NCBI GenBank assembly: GCA_003243965.1
Contig: QHBO01000023.1
Span: 1 to 44,758 of the forward strand
Length of the DNA stretch: 44,758 nt
From: Chloroflexota bacterium
Lineage (GTDB): Bacteria; Chloroflexota; Limnocylindria; QHBO01
Reading direction: 5' to 3'
Shown: positions 1 to 9,198 of the stretch, piece by piece
Layout: each line of letters opens with the position of its first letter
How positions within the stretch are numbered: the first letter of the stretch is position 1
Program-made: the position numbers and the translations under genes
The notes under the pieces: generated by a model
What the model was told of the DNA's origin: nothing
What the model saw: only the letters and a program-made list of their open reading frames with translations
Database searches by the model: none

Positions 1-591
<591 letters not shown>

Positions 592-605
<14 letters not shown>

Positions 606-864
606 CGATCACCTCGAGTTCCAGCGCTCCCGGCTCCACGGTCGCGCCGAGCGCGCGACGCACCCCTTCGCCCAGACGTCGCGGCTCGTGGCAGGCGGGG
701 TCATCACAGACATACGTGCCGCGGCCAGGGGCCTTGCCGCCGGGGTCGCGGGCCACCGACCCGTCCGCCGTTCGCACCAGGCGGGTCATCGATCGCTTGG
801 GTCGAACGCTGCGGCACACCGCGCAGGTCCGCATCGGCACATGCTCAGGTCGTCGCTTGGGCAT
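592..864 (-). CDS. rnpM: RNase P modulator RnpM (YlxR family)
   Basis: This 90-residue basic protein belongs to the YlxR/DUF448 family, whose Bacillus member binds RNase P RNA and modulates its activity. It has the family's N-terminal RTCAVCR motif, the GRGTYVC motif and a second Cys pair (CDDPAC). It sits between nusA and infB, as in most Gram-positive genomes. I chose the ATG at 862-864 because GGAGG lies 9 bases upstream; this start overlaps the end of nusA by 20 bases. An in-frame ATG at 832-834 would avoid the overlap but lacks a clear ribosome binding site. The family call is firm; the role is taken from the family. Confidence 0.9.
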
Positions 865-1969
865 CGACCGACGCCTCCGCAGCCGCCGTGCGATGGTCCG
901 CCGGACCGGAGCCCGCCGCCGCCACCCCGGCATCGGACCGGATGTCGATGCGCCACCCAGTGAGCTTGGCGGCGAGGCGCGCGTTCTGCCCCTCCTTACC
1001 GATGGCCAGCGAGAGCTGTCGCTCGGGAACCACCACGTTTGCGATCTTGTGCTCCTCGTCGATCCGCACGTTCAGCACCTCGGCCGGAGACAGCGCCTCG
1101 GCAACGAACTGGCCGGCATCTTCGTGCCAGAGCACGACATCGACCTTCTCCCCGTTCAGCTCGGCGACGATGGCCTGGATCCGCGCGCCGCGCTGTCCCA
1201 CGGCCGCGCCTTTGGCATCCACACCCGCCTGGCGGCTCTCGACGGCAACCTTCGAGCGGCTCCCGGCCTCCCGCGCGATTCCGCGAATCACGACCGTGCC
1301 GTTGTAGATCTCCGGAATCTCCATCTCCATCAGGCGGCGCAGGAAGCCGCGGTGCGTCCGACTGACCACCAGCACCGGTCCGCGTGTCGTGCGGCGCACC
1401 TCGAGGACGTAGACCTTGAGATGCTGCCCGATGCGGTAGTGCTCCTGAGGGAGCTGCTCCCCCACCGCCAGGACCGCCTCAACGCCCTTGCCCATGTCGA
1501 GGATCACCGCGGAATCGGTGGTGCGATGCACGACGCCGGTCATGATCTCGCCCTCGCGGCTGGCGTACTGCGAGAAGACGACGTCCCGCTCCGCCTCGCG
1601 GAGGCGCTGGCGGTAGACCTGGCCGGCGGTCTGGGCCGCGATCCGACCGAGCTGGGCCTGCGTCACGTTCTCCGGCACGCGCACCTTGGCGCCCACACCG
1701 GTGGAGGCGTCGATCTTCTGGGCCTCCGCGACCGTCATCCGCAGCTCGGGATCCTCCACCTCCTCGGGGGTGGCGACGACCTCGTACTCTCGATACACGC
1801 TGATCTGCCCGCTCTCGGGGTCGACCTTGACGACCACGTTCTCAGCGGCCTCCGCGTTCCGCCGGTAGGCGGACTCGATGGCCTGTTCCAGCGTCTGGAT
1901 CAGAACCTCCTGCGGGACTCCCTTCTCGGCGTTCAGCTGCAGCAGTGCTCCGATGAAGTCTCGGTTCAC
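845..1969 (-). CDS. nusA: Transcription termination/antitermination factor NusA
   Basis: NusA binds RNA polymerase and nascent RNA and modulates pausing, termination and antitermination. The 374-residue protein has the N-terminal polymerase-binding domain (1-125), an S1 domain (about 137-200), KH1 (about 230-290, GQRGARI) and KH2 (about 300-346, GKEGQNAR). It ends in a short Ala-rich tail with no C-terminal acidic repeats. Several in-frame GTG codons cluster at the start (1978, 1975, 1969). I chose 1969 because GGAGAG then lies 9 bases upstream and the protein begins MNRDF, like other NusA proteins. The gene opens its operon directly behind a promoter; rimP, its usual upstream neighbour, is absent here. 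Confidence 0.96.
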   Translation of the reverse strand: MNRDFIGALLQLNAEKGVPQEVLIQTLEQAIESAYRRNAEAAENVVVKVDPESGQISVYREYEVVATPEEVEDPELRMTVAEAQKIDASTGVGAKVRVPENVTQAQLGRIAAQTAGQVYRQRLREAERDVVFSQYASREGEIMTGVVHRTTDSAVILDMGKGVEAVLAVGEQLPQEHYRIGQHLKVYVLEVRRTTRGPVLVVSRTHRGFLRRLMEMEIPEIYNGTVVIRGIAREAGSRSKVAVESRQAGVDAKGAAVGQRGARIQAIVAELNGEKVDVVLWHEDAGQFVAEALSPAEVLNVRIDEEHKIANVVVPERQLSLAIGKEGQNARLAAKLTGWRIDIRSDAGVAAAGSGPADHRTAAAEASVDAQATT

Positions 1970-2092
1970 TTGCACCACCTCTCCGGGCGAAAAACAAGAC
2001 GTGGGATGGCGAACCGACCCACGTCCTAACGTTGGTGACAGTATCGATTTGGTCCGCTTTCTGGCCGGCGAAACTGGCCCGGAGTATACCAG

Positions 2093-2121
2093 CGCCCGGG
2101 CCGATCGCCAACCCGGCGGGC
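2093..2121 (-). promoter_or_regulatory. Sigma-70-type promoter of the nusA operon
   Basis: On the minus strand a -35 box TTGGCG (2121-2116) and a -10 box TATACT (2098-2093) are separated by exactly 17 bases, with a TGG extension just before the -10. This leaves an mRNA leader of roughly 110 bases before nusA. It is the best-formed of the TATACT promoters in the window. Confidence 0.75.
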
Positions 2122-2158
2122 GGGCGATCAGGGCGCCTGCGACGTGACCCCAGGCCGG

Positions 2159-3283
2159 TCAGCTGCCCGGCAGCCGCCCGATGTCCTGGATCGAGACGAG
2201 GATCACGAGAGCGATCAGCACCGCAAACCCGGTGAGGTAGATCAACGCCTCGCGCTGCGCCGAGAGCCGCCTGCGTCGCACGGCCTCGAGCACGGTGACC
2301 GCCATCCGGCCACCGTCGAGTGGCGGAAACGGCAGCACGTTGAGGACCGCGAGGTTCACCGATAGCAGGCCGATGAAATAGAGCTGGTCGAACAGCGGCT
2401 GTTGAAGCACCTCACCAGTCGCCTGCGCGATGCCGATCGGGCCGCGCGCGTCACCGGTGTTCGGCGCCAGCCCAACCAGGCCGGCGACCGTCCGCGCCAG
2501 ACCGCCGGGGATCTGGATCGCGATGCTCCCGGTCGCCTTCGTGGCTTCCCAGAGCGCCTGAGCAGGGTTGCGCGCGACGGGAGGCTCCTCCGCCACCGCC
2601 GCGCTCCACTTGAAGCCGATCGCTCCCTGGCCGGCCTGGACCTGTTCGTCGGTCAGCTTTCGGGGGGTGACCCGCACGATCGTCGTCCGGCCGTCCCGCT
2701 GCACCCCCATGCTCACCGGACTGCCGGCCCGCTGGCGGACGTACTGCACCAGCCCCGATGAGCGCGGGAAGGTCCGGCCGTCGGCGCTCACGATGCGATC
2801 GCCGACCCGCAGCACACTGGCAGCCGGGCTCCCCGCCTGGACGCCGGTCACCGTCAGCGGGCCGACCGACACCGGGCTCGGCACGCTGAGCGTCAGGGCG
2901 AAGGCCGCGATGGCGAACAGGAAGTTCATCGCCACGCCGGCGAGCAGCACGACGAGCCTGACCGCGATCGGCTTCCGATTGAACGACCCCGCCATCGCTC
3001 GCTCGATGGCACTCTCGGACAGCCCGCGCTCGCGCATCCGCTGCGCCTCGATGTCGCCGTCCTCGCCGAGCATCTTCACGAAACCGCCGAGCGGGATCCA
3101 GTTCACCGAGTACCGGGTGCCGCGCCAGACGACCGAGCCGATCCGGGGCGGGAAGCCGATCCCGAACTCCTGGACGGTGATGCCGGCGCGCTTGGCGGCG
3201 ATGAAGTGACCGAGCTCGTGGACGAGGACGAGCACGACAAGGACACCGATGAAGGCAGCGACGGTGCCGATCACTCCCATCAT
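2159..3283 (-). CDS. rseP: Site-2 protease RseP (zinc metalloprotease, M50)
   Basis: This integral membrane zinc protease cleaves transmembrane segments, typically of anti-sigma factors or remnant signal peptides. The 374-residue protein starts with a hydrophobic helix containing the metal site HELGH (residues 22-26). A beta-hairpin region, a central PDZ domain (about 130-200, one rather than two copies) and a C-terminal membrane helix with the second metal motif LDGG follow. The start ATG overlaps the dxr stop as ATGA; a second ATG follows immediately. It closes the rpsB-tsf-pyrH-frr-uppS-cdsA-dxr-rseP cluster, the conserved order in many bacteria. Its substrate cannot be told from the sequence. 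Confidence 0.95.
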   Translation of the reverse strand: MMGVIGTVAAFIGVLVVLVLVHELGHFIAAKRAGITVQEFGIGFPPRIGSVVWRGTRYSVNWIPLGGFVKMLGEDGDIEAQRMRERGLSESAIERAMAGSFNRKPIAVRLVVLLAGVAMNFLFAIAAFALTLSVPSPVSVGPLTVTGVQAGSPAASVLRVGDRIVSADGRTFPRSSGLVQYVRQRAGSPVSMGVQRDGRTTIVRVTPRKLTDEQVQAGQGAIGFKWSAAVAEEPPVARNPAQALWEATKATGSIAIQIPGGLARTVAGLVGLAPNTGDARGPIGIAQATGEVLQQPLFDQLYFIGLLSVNLAVLNVLPFPPLDGGRMAVTVLEAVRRRRLSAQREALIYLTGFAVLIALVILVSIQDIGRLPGS

Positions 3284-4425
3284 GCGACGTCCAATCCTAG
3301 GTCCCGGCGGAGTGCCTGGCGCACCTCCCGGTCGATGGCGTGGATCTCCGCCAGCTCTGGCTCGCCCGCGTCCCCCCAGCGCTCGACCGCATCCTCGATC
3401 AGAGGGCCGATCCCGGTGAAGGTCAGGCGTCCGCCAAGGAATGCCTCGACGGCCACCTCGTCGGCCGCATTCAGAACCGTGCCCCGGTTTCCGCCCGCAT
3501 CCGCCGCCTCGCGCACGACGCGGTAGGCCGGGACCGCGTCGGGGTCGAGCGGACCGAACTCGAGGCTCCCCCACTCCGCCGGCGGCAGGCCGCGAGCCGG
3601 GGAGGAGAGTCGTCGCGGGTAGGTGAGCGCGAACTGAATCGGCATACGCATGTCGGGGAGGCCGACCTGGGCCTTGTAGGAGCCATCCGTGAACTCGACG
3701 AGCGAGTGGACCATGCTCCGGGGATGGATCACGGCCTCGATTCTAGAGTACGGCAGCCGGTACAGCCATCTGGCCTCGATCGCTTCGAAGGCCTTGTTCA
3801 CCAGGGTCGCCGAGTCGATCGTGATCTTCGGGCCCATCTGCCAGGTCGGGTGCGCGAGCGCCTCGGCGGGGGTCACATCGCCGAGCTCGGTGACCGGTCG
3901 ACCGCGAAACGGTCCGCCGCTGGCGGTCAGGATCAGCCGCTCCACCTCGTCGAGACGCTCGCCGAGAAGGCATTGCCAGATCGCCGAATGCTCCGAATCG
4001 ATCGGTCGCAGCCAGTCGAGGCGGTCGCCGCCGAGCGCCCCGAGCGCGCGGTCGACGAGGTGGCCGCCGGTCACCAGCGTCTCCTTGTTGGCGAGCGCCA
4101 CCCGGCGACCGGCGGCCAGCGCCGCCAGGACGGCCGGCAGCGCGGCGATTCCGGTGGTCGCGACCAGCACGATGTCGACCTTCGCATCGGCGGCCAGCTG
4201 CTCGAGGCCGCCCTCCGCCCAGCGGCCGGCCAACGTCGGGTCGGCGATCCCGTCTGGGGTCCAGGCCGCCGCCTCGGGCCAGCGTTCGAGCTGAGCGCGG
4301 AACGCCTGATCGAGATGCCCCGCCGCCAGGGCGCCGACCTCGAAGCGGTCGCGGTGCATCTCGATCACCTCGAGTGCCTGGCGGCCGATCGACCCGGTCG
4401 AGCCGAGCAGTGCGAGGCGGGTCAC
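3280..4425 (-). CDS. dxr: 1-deoxy-D-xylulose 5-phosphate reductoisomerase
   Basis: Dxr converts DXP to 2-C-methyl-D-erythritol 4-phosphate using NADPH and a divalent metal, the first committed step of the MEP isoprenoid pathway. The 381-residue protein begins with the nucleotide-binding motif LLGSTGSIG (about residues 5-13). It also has the substrate/metal segment around MGPKITIDSATLVNK and the conserved IHPRSMVHS and LPDMRMPIQ motifs. Start is GTG at 4425, overlapping the cdsA stop as GTGA. Its neighbour uppS uses isoprenoid diphosphates, so the pathway genes are clustered. Confidence 0.97.
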   Translation of the reverse strand: MTRLALLGSTGSIGRQALEVIEMHRDRFEVGALAAGHLDQAFRAQLERWPEAAAWTPDGIADPTLAGRWAEGGLEQLAADAKVDIVLVATTGIAALPAVLAALAAGRRVALANKETLVTGGHLVDRALGALGGDRLDWLRPIDSEHSAIWQCLLGERLDEVERLILTASGGPFRGRPVTELGDVTPAEALAHPTWQMGPKITIDSATLVNKAFEAIEARWLYRLPYSRIEAVIHPRSMVHSLVEFTDGSYKAQVGLPDMRMPIQFALTYPRRLSSPARGLPPAEWGSLEFGPLDPDAVPAYRVVREAADAGGNRGTVLNAADEVAVEAFLGGRLTFTGIGPLIEDAVERWGDAGEPELAEIHAIDREVRQALRRDLGLDVA

Positions 4426-5321
4426 AGCCCGAAGCCGGCGACCAGCAGCGCGAACCCGGCGAGCACGGGAGCCGCGAAGAGAAACGAGTCGACGCGGTCC
4501 AGGACACCGCCATGGCCGGGAATCAGGAAGCCCGACTCCTTGCGGTCCGCCGCGCGCTTGAGCATCGACTCGGCCAGATCGCCGCCCTGCGCCGCGAGCC
4601 CGACCGCTGGACCGATGACCAGAGCGTGCCAGGCCGGGAGCCCGACCAGCAGGGTGCCGATGCCGGCTGCCATCGTTGCGGTCACCAAGCCGCCTGCCAG
4701 TCCCTCGACGGTCTTCGATGGGCTGATGTGATCGATCAGCCGGCGACGCCCCAGCCACCGGCCGGTCAGGTAGGCGCCGGTGTCGTAGCCCCAGACCACA
4801 AGCAGCAGCAAGAGAGCCCAGGCCACACCTGAACGCAGCCCGAGGATGCCGACCGGGCTCGCGGCCGAGCCGCCGGGCGGCGCCAGGTGGGCCACCACGG
4901 CCATGAACGGCGCCAGGAGCCCGATGTACGCGATGCCGAAGGCGGTGACCGACCACGTCACGAATCCCCGGCGCGGGTCCTCCCGGGTGAATGCCACCAC
5001 GCCGACCAGCAGCACCGCTGCCGCGAATGTCAGGGTCGCCAGCCCGGGCACCTGCGTGACGCGCAGCAGTGTGCTCGCCAGCCCGCCGACATTTGCGCTG
5101 TTGGCCGCCACGATGCCAGCCGCGGCGACCGCGAATCCTGCTCCCAGGGCGACCACCTGGGGCGGCTCGAAGCCGCCGGCATCGAGGAGGGCGATCAGCT
5201 CCACCAGCGACAGAAAGACGACACATCCGACCAGCAGTGAGAGCCACGGCTCGCCGAGGAGCACCGCGGCGACCACGATCGGACCCAGGATCGCGGCGGT
5301 CAGCATGCGGGTGCGCAGCAT
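4422..5321 (-). CDS. cdsA: Phosphatidate cytidylyltransferase
   Basis: CdsA makes CDP-diacylglycerol from phosphatidic acid and CTP at the membrane, the branch point of phospholipid synthesis. The 299-residue protein is almost entirely hydrophobic with about eight predicted membrane segments. The C-terminal family signature is visible as LKRAADRKESG followed by PGHGGVLDRVDS; the usual KD of the signature reads KE here. ATG start lies 3 bases after the uppS stop. It sits in the conserved frr-uppS-cdsA-dxr-rseP order. Confidence 0.95.
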   Translation of the reverse strand: MLRTRMLTAAILGPIVVAAVLLGEPWLSLLVGCVVFLSLVELIALLDAGGFEPPQVVALGAGFAVAAAGIVAANSANVGGLASTLLRVTQVPGLATLTFAAAVLLVGVVAFTREDPRRGFVTWSVTAFGIAYIGLLAPFMAVVAHLAPPGGSAASPVGILGLRSGVAWALLLLLVVWGYDTGAYLTGRWLGRRRLIDHISPSKTVEGLAGGLVTATMAAGIGTLLVGLPAWHALVIGPAVGLAAQGGDLAESMLKRAADRKESGFLIPGHGGVLDRVDSFLFAAPVLAGFALLVAGFGL

Positions 5322-5324
5322 CGG

Positions 5325-6017
5325 TCAGGATCCGAACCGGCGCTGGCGCCGACCGTACTCGGCCAGGGAGGCGTCGAGGTCGGCCTCCCGAAAGTCGGGC
5401 CACAGCGCGGGGCAGAACACGAGCTCGGCGTACGCGCCCTGCCACAGCAGAAAGTTGCTGGTGCGCTGCTCGCCACCGGTGCGGATGATCAGGTCGGGGT
5501 GCGGTTGGCCGGCGGTGTAGAGGTGCTCCTCGATGTGCTCCTCCGTGATCTCCGCCGGCGGTACGCGCGCAGCAGCCAGTGCCCGCACCGCGTCCACGAT
5601 CTCCAGGCGTCCGGAGTAGTTGAAGGCGATGTTGAGCAGCATCCGGTCCCCTCCCGCGGTTCGCTCCTCCGCGGCACGAATCGAGCGCTGCACGTCGGCC
5701 GGGGCATCGTGCAGGCGGCCGATGACCTTGACCCGGACGCCCTGGTCGACCAGCTCGTCGGTGTTCTCGCGGACCGCGCCGTCGATCAGCCCGAAGAGCC
5801 CGGTCACCTCCTCACCAGTCCGGCGCCAGTTCTCCTGGCTGAAGACGTAGAGGCTGAGGACCTCGATCCCACGCTCCGGCGCCACGCGCACGATCGGTTT
5901 GATCGCCTCGACGCCCTGCACATGCCCGGCGATGCTCGGCAGGCCGCGCGCCGCGGCCCAGCGCCGGTTGCCGTCCATGATGATCGCGACGTGCCGCGGG
6001 CGGTCACGGCTCGGCAG
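5325..6017 (-). CDS. uppS: Isoprenyl (undecaprenyl) diphosphate synthase, probable CTG start
   Basis: UppS extends farnesyl diphosphate with isopentenyl units in cis to make the lipid carrier for cell-wall synthesis. The catalytic motif MDGNRRWA, the SQENW motif, FNYSGR and the C-terminal RTGGEQRTSNFLLWQ motif are all present. The first ATG (5978) falls inside the conserved core, because the in-frame codons before it encode HVAII, part of the family's first beta strand. There is no in-frame ATG, GTG or TTG between the frr stop and that ATG. CTG at 6017 lies 8 bases after GGAGG, so I place the start there, giving 230 residues (LPSRDRPRHVAIIMDGN). Confidence 0.93.
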   Translation of the reverse strand: MPSRDRPRHVAIIMDGNRRWAAARGLPSIAGHVQGVEAIKPIVRVAPERGIEVLSLYVFSQENWRRTGEEVTGLFGLIDGAVRENTDELVDQGVRVKVIGRLHDAPADVQRSIRAAEERTAGGDRMLLNIAFNYSGRLEIVDAVRALAAARVPPAEITEEHIEEHLYTAGQPHPDLIIRTGGEQRTSNFLLWQGAYAELVFCPALWPDFREADLDASLAEYGRRQRRFGS

Positions 6018-6020
6018 GCG

Positions 6021-6578
6021 TCAGACCTCCATCACTTCGGCTTCCTTGCGCTCGCCGCGGGAATCGACCCGCTCGACGTAGCGATCGGTCAGCCGTTGCA
6101 GGCCGTCAAGCTCACGCCGCTCCTCGTCCTCCGAGAGGTCGCCGTCGCGGCGCGCCCGCTTAAGCTGGTCGGCCGCGTCGCGCCGCAGGTTGCGGACCTC
6201 GACCCGGGCTTCCTCGGCGCGACGGCGGACCTGCTTGACCATCTCCCGACGCCGCTCCTCGGTCAGCGGTGGCACGTTGAGCCGGACGACCGTGCCGTCG
6301 ACGTTGGGGGTGAGACCGATGTCGCTCTTGGTGATCGCCTTCTCGATGGCGCCCAGGACCGATCGATCCCACGGCTGGATGACGATCAGGTGCGGGTCTG
6401 GAGTGGCGATGCCCGCGATCTGGTTGAGCGGAGTCGGGGTGCCGTAGTAGTCGACGCTGATCCGCTCGACGAGGGCCGTCGACGCCCGCCCGGTGCGGAT
6501 CCCGGAAAAGTCACGCTCCATCGCCTCGACCGCGCGCTGCATCTTGGGCTCGGCGTCGGCCAGCGCCTCGTGAGTCAT
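6021..6578 (-). CDS. frr: Ribosome recycling factor
   Basis: RRF splits post-termination ribosomes together with EF-G. The 185-residue length is normal for the family. The long three-helix bundle is recognisable from the N-terminal [22 protein letters not shown] segment, the central PLNQIAGI and the [12 protein letters not shown] helix. The ATG start overlaps the pyrH stop (ATGA), and the gene lies between pyrH and uppS as expected. Its last codons carry the GGAGG that serves uppS. Confidence 0.97.
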   Translation of the reverse strand: MTHEALADAEPKMQRAVEAMERDFSGIRTGRASTALVERISVDYYGTPTPLNQIAGIATPDPHLIVIQPWDRSVLGAIEKAITKSDIGLTPNVDGTVVRLNVPPLTEERRREMVKQVRRRAEEARVEVRNLRRDAADQLKRARRDGDLSEDEERRELDGLQRLTDRYVERVDSRGERKEAEVMEV

Positions 6579-7318
6579 CGGGTCGCCTCCCCTCCGATCA
6601 GCGTCCCGATCCGCTCCCCGCGCACGGCACGCACGATGTTCCCCGGCTGGGTCATATCGAAGACGACGATCGGCATCTCGTTGTCCATCGCAAGCGAGAC
6701 GGCCGTCGCGTCGAGCGCTTCCAGCCGATTCGCCAGCAGATCCGTGTAGCCGATCTGGCTGTAGCGGCGGGCGGTCGGGTCCTTCTCCGGATCGGCATCG
6801 TACACCCCGTCCACGCGGGTGGCCTTGAGGATCACCTCGGCGTGGATCTCGATGGCCCGCAGCGTCGCCGCGGTATCGGTCGTGAAGTACGGGTTTCCCG
6901 TGCCGGCCACCATGACCACCACGCGACCCTTCTCGAGGTGGCGAATGGCCCGCCGGCGGATGTACGGCTCACACACCTCGTTGATCGCAATCGCGCTCAT
7001 CACGCGCGTGGCGCAGCCGATCTGCTCGAGCGCATCCTGCATCGCCAAGCCGTTCATGACCGTCGCCAGCATGCCCATGTAGTCCGCGGTCGAGCGATCC
7101 ATTCCCCCCGCCGCGGCGGCGAGCCCGCGGAAGATGTTGCCGCCGCCGACCACGATCGCCACCTGCACGCCGGTTTCCTGGGCCTCGCCGAGCTGCATCG
7201 CGATGTGCCGCGCGACCTCCGCATCGATGCCGTACTGCCGCCCGCCCATCAGCGCTTCGCCCGACAGCTTGAGCAGCACGCGCCGGGTGCGCAGCGGGGA
7301 CGAGCCTGAGCCGGTCAC
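6575..7318 (-). CDS. pyrH: UMP kinase
   Basis: PyrH phosphorylates UMP to UDP, feeding all pyrimidine nucleotides, and belongs to the amino-acid-kinase fold. The motifs [14 protein letters not shown] near the start, VGGGNIFRG and [13 protein letters not shown] are intact. I chose GTG at 7318, just after the tsf stop (TGA-G-GTG), giving 247 residues, close to the usual 240. An ATG at 7348 would extend the protein by ten residues into the end of tsf. Neither has a strong ribosome binding site, so translational coupling is likely. Confidence 0.95.
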   Translation of the reverse strand: MTGSGSSPLRTRRVLLKLSGEALMGGRQYGIDAEVARHIAMQLGEAQETGVQVAIVVGGGNIFRGLAAAAGGMDRSTADYMGMLATVMNGLAMQDALEQIGCATRVMSAIAINEVCEPYIRRRAIRHLEKGRVVVMVAGTGNPYFTTDTAATLRAIEIHAEVILKATRVDGVYDADPEKDPTARRYSQIGYTDLLANRLEALDATAVSLAMDNEMPIVVFDMTQPGNIVRAVRGERIGTLIGGEATR

Positions 7319-7319
7319 C

Positions 7320-7931
7320 TCAGGCGGCCGCCACGTCGCCCTCGGCATCGCCGACCGACATCCGGACGAAGCGCGCCACCCGGATGTGCTCGCCGAGGAG
7401 CGCGATCTTTTCGGTGATCAGATCCCCGACCGTCCGATCCGTATCGCGATACGGGAGGTCGAGGAGGCAGACGGTTTCGAGCCACTTGCGCAGCTTGCCC
7501 TCGACGATCTCGGAGATGCGGTCGCTCGGTCGTCCCGCTTCCTGCGCCTCGCGCGTGAAGCTGCCGCGCCGGTCCTCCAGCACCGCAGCAGGCACCTCGT
7601 CGCGCGACACGTAGCGGGGCGACAGGGCCGCGACCTGCATCGCCAGCTCGCGCGCGAGCTGCTGGAAGGCTTCGGTGCGGGCCACAAAATCCGTCTCGCA
7701 GTTCAGCTCGACCAGGGCGCCGAGCCGAGCGTCATGGTGGATGTAGCTGGCCACGACCCCTTCCGAAGCCTCGCGCCCCGCCTTCTTGGCCGCGCTCGCG
7801 AGCCCTCGCTCCCGGAGGCGGCGCACCGCCTGGTCGAAGTCCCCGCCGCTCTCCTCGAGAGCGCGCTTGCAGTCCATGATGCCCGCCCCGGTCTGCTCGC
7901 GGAGACGCTTGACCTCCTCAGGGCTGATCAC
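7320..7931 (-). CDS. tsf: Elongation factor Ts (short form)
   Basis: EF-Ts exchanges GDP for GTP on EF-Tu. The N-terminal UBA-like domain carries [18 protein letters not shown], followed by the conserved [11 protein letters not shown] segment of the core. At 203 residues it is the short form with a single core subdomain, similar to Thermus-type EF-Ts and unlike the roughly 280-residue E. coli protein. Start is GTG at 7931, overlapping the rpsB stop as GTGA. Confidence 0.96.
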   Translation of the reverse strand: MISPEEVKRLREQTGAGIMDCKRALEESGGDFDQAVRRLRERGLASAAKKAGREASEGVVASYIHHDARLGALVELNCETDFVARTEAFQQLARELAMQVAALSPRYVSRDEVPAAVLEDRRGSFTREAQEAGRPSDRISEIVEGKLRKWLETVCLLDLPYRDTDRTVGDLITEKIALLGEHIRVARFVRMSVGDAEGDVAAA

Positions 7932-8860
7932 TGCTCCTCCCCGCCTGGAGGCTGGTCCGGGCCGGTGACCGGCTCGTCACTCTCGTCGGGCGTCTCGGCC
8001 GCTCGGCGCGCGCGGGCACGCCGCTCCTCGTCCTCGTCATCCTCTGGCTCGGGCTCGAACACGAGTGCCTCACCGGATGCGAGCGCCGCGCTGTAGTCGG
8101 CATCGGTGCCAAGGCTGCTCTCGTCGACGGGCGGCAGCGTCTCGGCCTGCTCAAACTCCTCGTCGAGCCGCGCCTGGCGCTCCTGCTGACCCTCCAGGGC
8201 GGCATCCGCAACCTTCGCGGTCACGAGCTTCACGGAGCGGATCGCGTCGTCATTGGCCGGGATCACCCAGTCGATCAGGTCCGGGTCGCAGTTCGTATCG
8301 GTCATCGCCACGATCGGAATCTCCAGGCGGCGCGCCTCCGCCACGGCGATCGCCTCACGATGAGGATCGACGATGAAGAGCGCCCCGGGAACGCGGCGCA
8401 TGCGGCGGATCCCGCCCAGAACCCCATTGAGACGCTCGATCTCCTCGGTGAGCTTGCTCGCCTCCTTCTTGGTGAGCCGCTCGAACTCGCCGGCGTCACG
8501 GCGGGCCTCGAGCGCTTCGAGTCGCTGGATCCGCCGCTTGATGGTTGTGAAGTTGGTGAGCATGCCGCCCAGCCAGCGCGAGTTGACGTAGTGCTGCCCG
8601 CTCCGATCAGCGTCGAACCGGATCGACTCCTGCGCCTGCTTCTTGGTCCCCACAAAGAGGATGCTGTCGCCGCGTCGGACGGTCTCGCGCACGAAGTCAA
8701 GCGCGGCCTCAAGCCGGCTCACGGTCTGGGCCAGGTCGATGATGTGGATCCCGTTGCGCTCGCCAAAGATGTAGTCGCGCATCTTTGGATTCCAGCGCCG
8801 TGTCTGGTGCCCGAAGTGGACGCCCGCTTCGAGCAGCTGCTTCATCGAGGTTGCAGCCAA
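7928..8860 (-). CDS. rpsB: 30S ribosomal protein S2 with acidic C-terminal tail
   Basis: S2 binds the head-body junction of the 30S subunit. The family motifs [35 protein letters not shown] and [12 protein letters not shown] are clear. The 310-residue protein is longer than the usual 230-260. After about residue 235 it has a low-complexity acidic tail rich in Glu, Asp and Pro. Start is TTG at 8860 with GGAGG 5 bases upstream; the internal ATG (8845) lacks a ribosome binding site. It opens the rpsB-to-rseP operon behind a 170-base leader. Confidence 0.96.
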   Translation of the reverse strand: MAATSMKQLLEAGVHFGHQTRRWNPKMRDYIFGERNGIHIIDLAQTVSRLEAALDFVRETVRRGDSILFVGTKKQAQESIRFDADRSGQHYVNSRWLGGMLTNFTTIKRRIQRLEALEARRDAGEFERLTKKEASKLTEEIERLNGVLGGIRRMRRVPGALFIVDPHREAIAVAEARRLEIPIVAMTDTNCDPDLIDWVIPANDDAIRSVKLVTAKVADAALEGQQERQARLDEEFEQAETLPPVDESSLGTDADYSAALASGEALVFEPEPEDDEDEERRARARRAAETPDESDEPVTGPDQPPGGEEQ

Positions 8861-8912
8861 AGAGACCTCCGGTTATTTCCTCCGCCCGCTTCGTGTCCGT
8901 GGCGCTCGACCG

Positions 8913-8933
8913 CGCCGACACGACGTGTCGGCG
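8913..8933 (-). promoter_or_regulatory. Hairpin in the rpsB 5' leader
   Basis: A perfect 9-base inverted repeat (CGCCGACAC / GTGTCGGCG) separated by only 3 bases lies about 50 bases upstream of the rpsB start. It is followed by an A/T-richer segment and the GGAGG. It could be part of an S2-dependent autoregulatory leader, or simply a stabilising stem. No U-run follows, so it does not look like an intrinsic terminator. Confidence 0.5.
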
Positions 8934-9033
8934 GGCACCGAAGAGCGGCGGATCTGCGGACGTGTGTGATGGGAAGATGGCCGGCCGCACCTCGAAAGCC
9001 ACCTCGGGGAGGGCAGTCGCGCGGCCGTCGCCG

Positions 9034-9039
9034 AGTATA
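9034..9039 (-). promoter_or_regulatory. -10 box of the rpsB operon promoter
   Basis: TATACT on the minus strand, the same hexamer found before nusA, rplS, rpmF and the zinc peptidase gene. No good -35 box is visible at 16-18 bases upstream. The predicted leader to rpsB is about 165-170 bases. Confidence 0.6.
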
Positions 9040-9142
9040 GCAGCGTGGGCCTCGCGTTCCCTCGCGGGCCGAGGACCCAGCTCAACGGGGATCGGACATG
9101 ACAGAGCCGACCGAAAGTACCGAATCGGCCCCCGACCGTACC

Positions 9143-9170
9143 TTGACCGTCCGCCCAACACCCCTAGGCT
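9143..9170 (+). promoter_or_regulatory. Promoter of the LysM-transglycosylase gene
   Basis: TTGACC (9143-9148) and TAGGCT (9165-9170) are separated by 16 bases. This resembles the housekeeping promoter pattern of high-GC Gram-positives. The start codon of the downstream gene is 28 bases further on, preceded by GAGG. Confidence 0.65.
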
Positions 9171-9198
9171 GCGCGCGACGCACCCGAACGAGGTACCG

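Larger units (their letters stand above)
8861..9198. other. Intergenic region between divergent rpsB and the LysM gene
   Basis: This 338-base stretch has no gene. On the minus strand it carries the rpsB leader with a strong hairpin (8913-8933) and a TATACT -10 (9039-9034). On the plus strand it carries a TTGACC/TAGGCT promoter (9143-9170) for the LysM-transglycosylase gene. Nothing else recognisable was seen. Confidence 0.7.
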
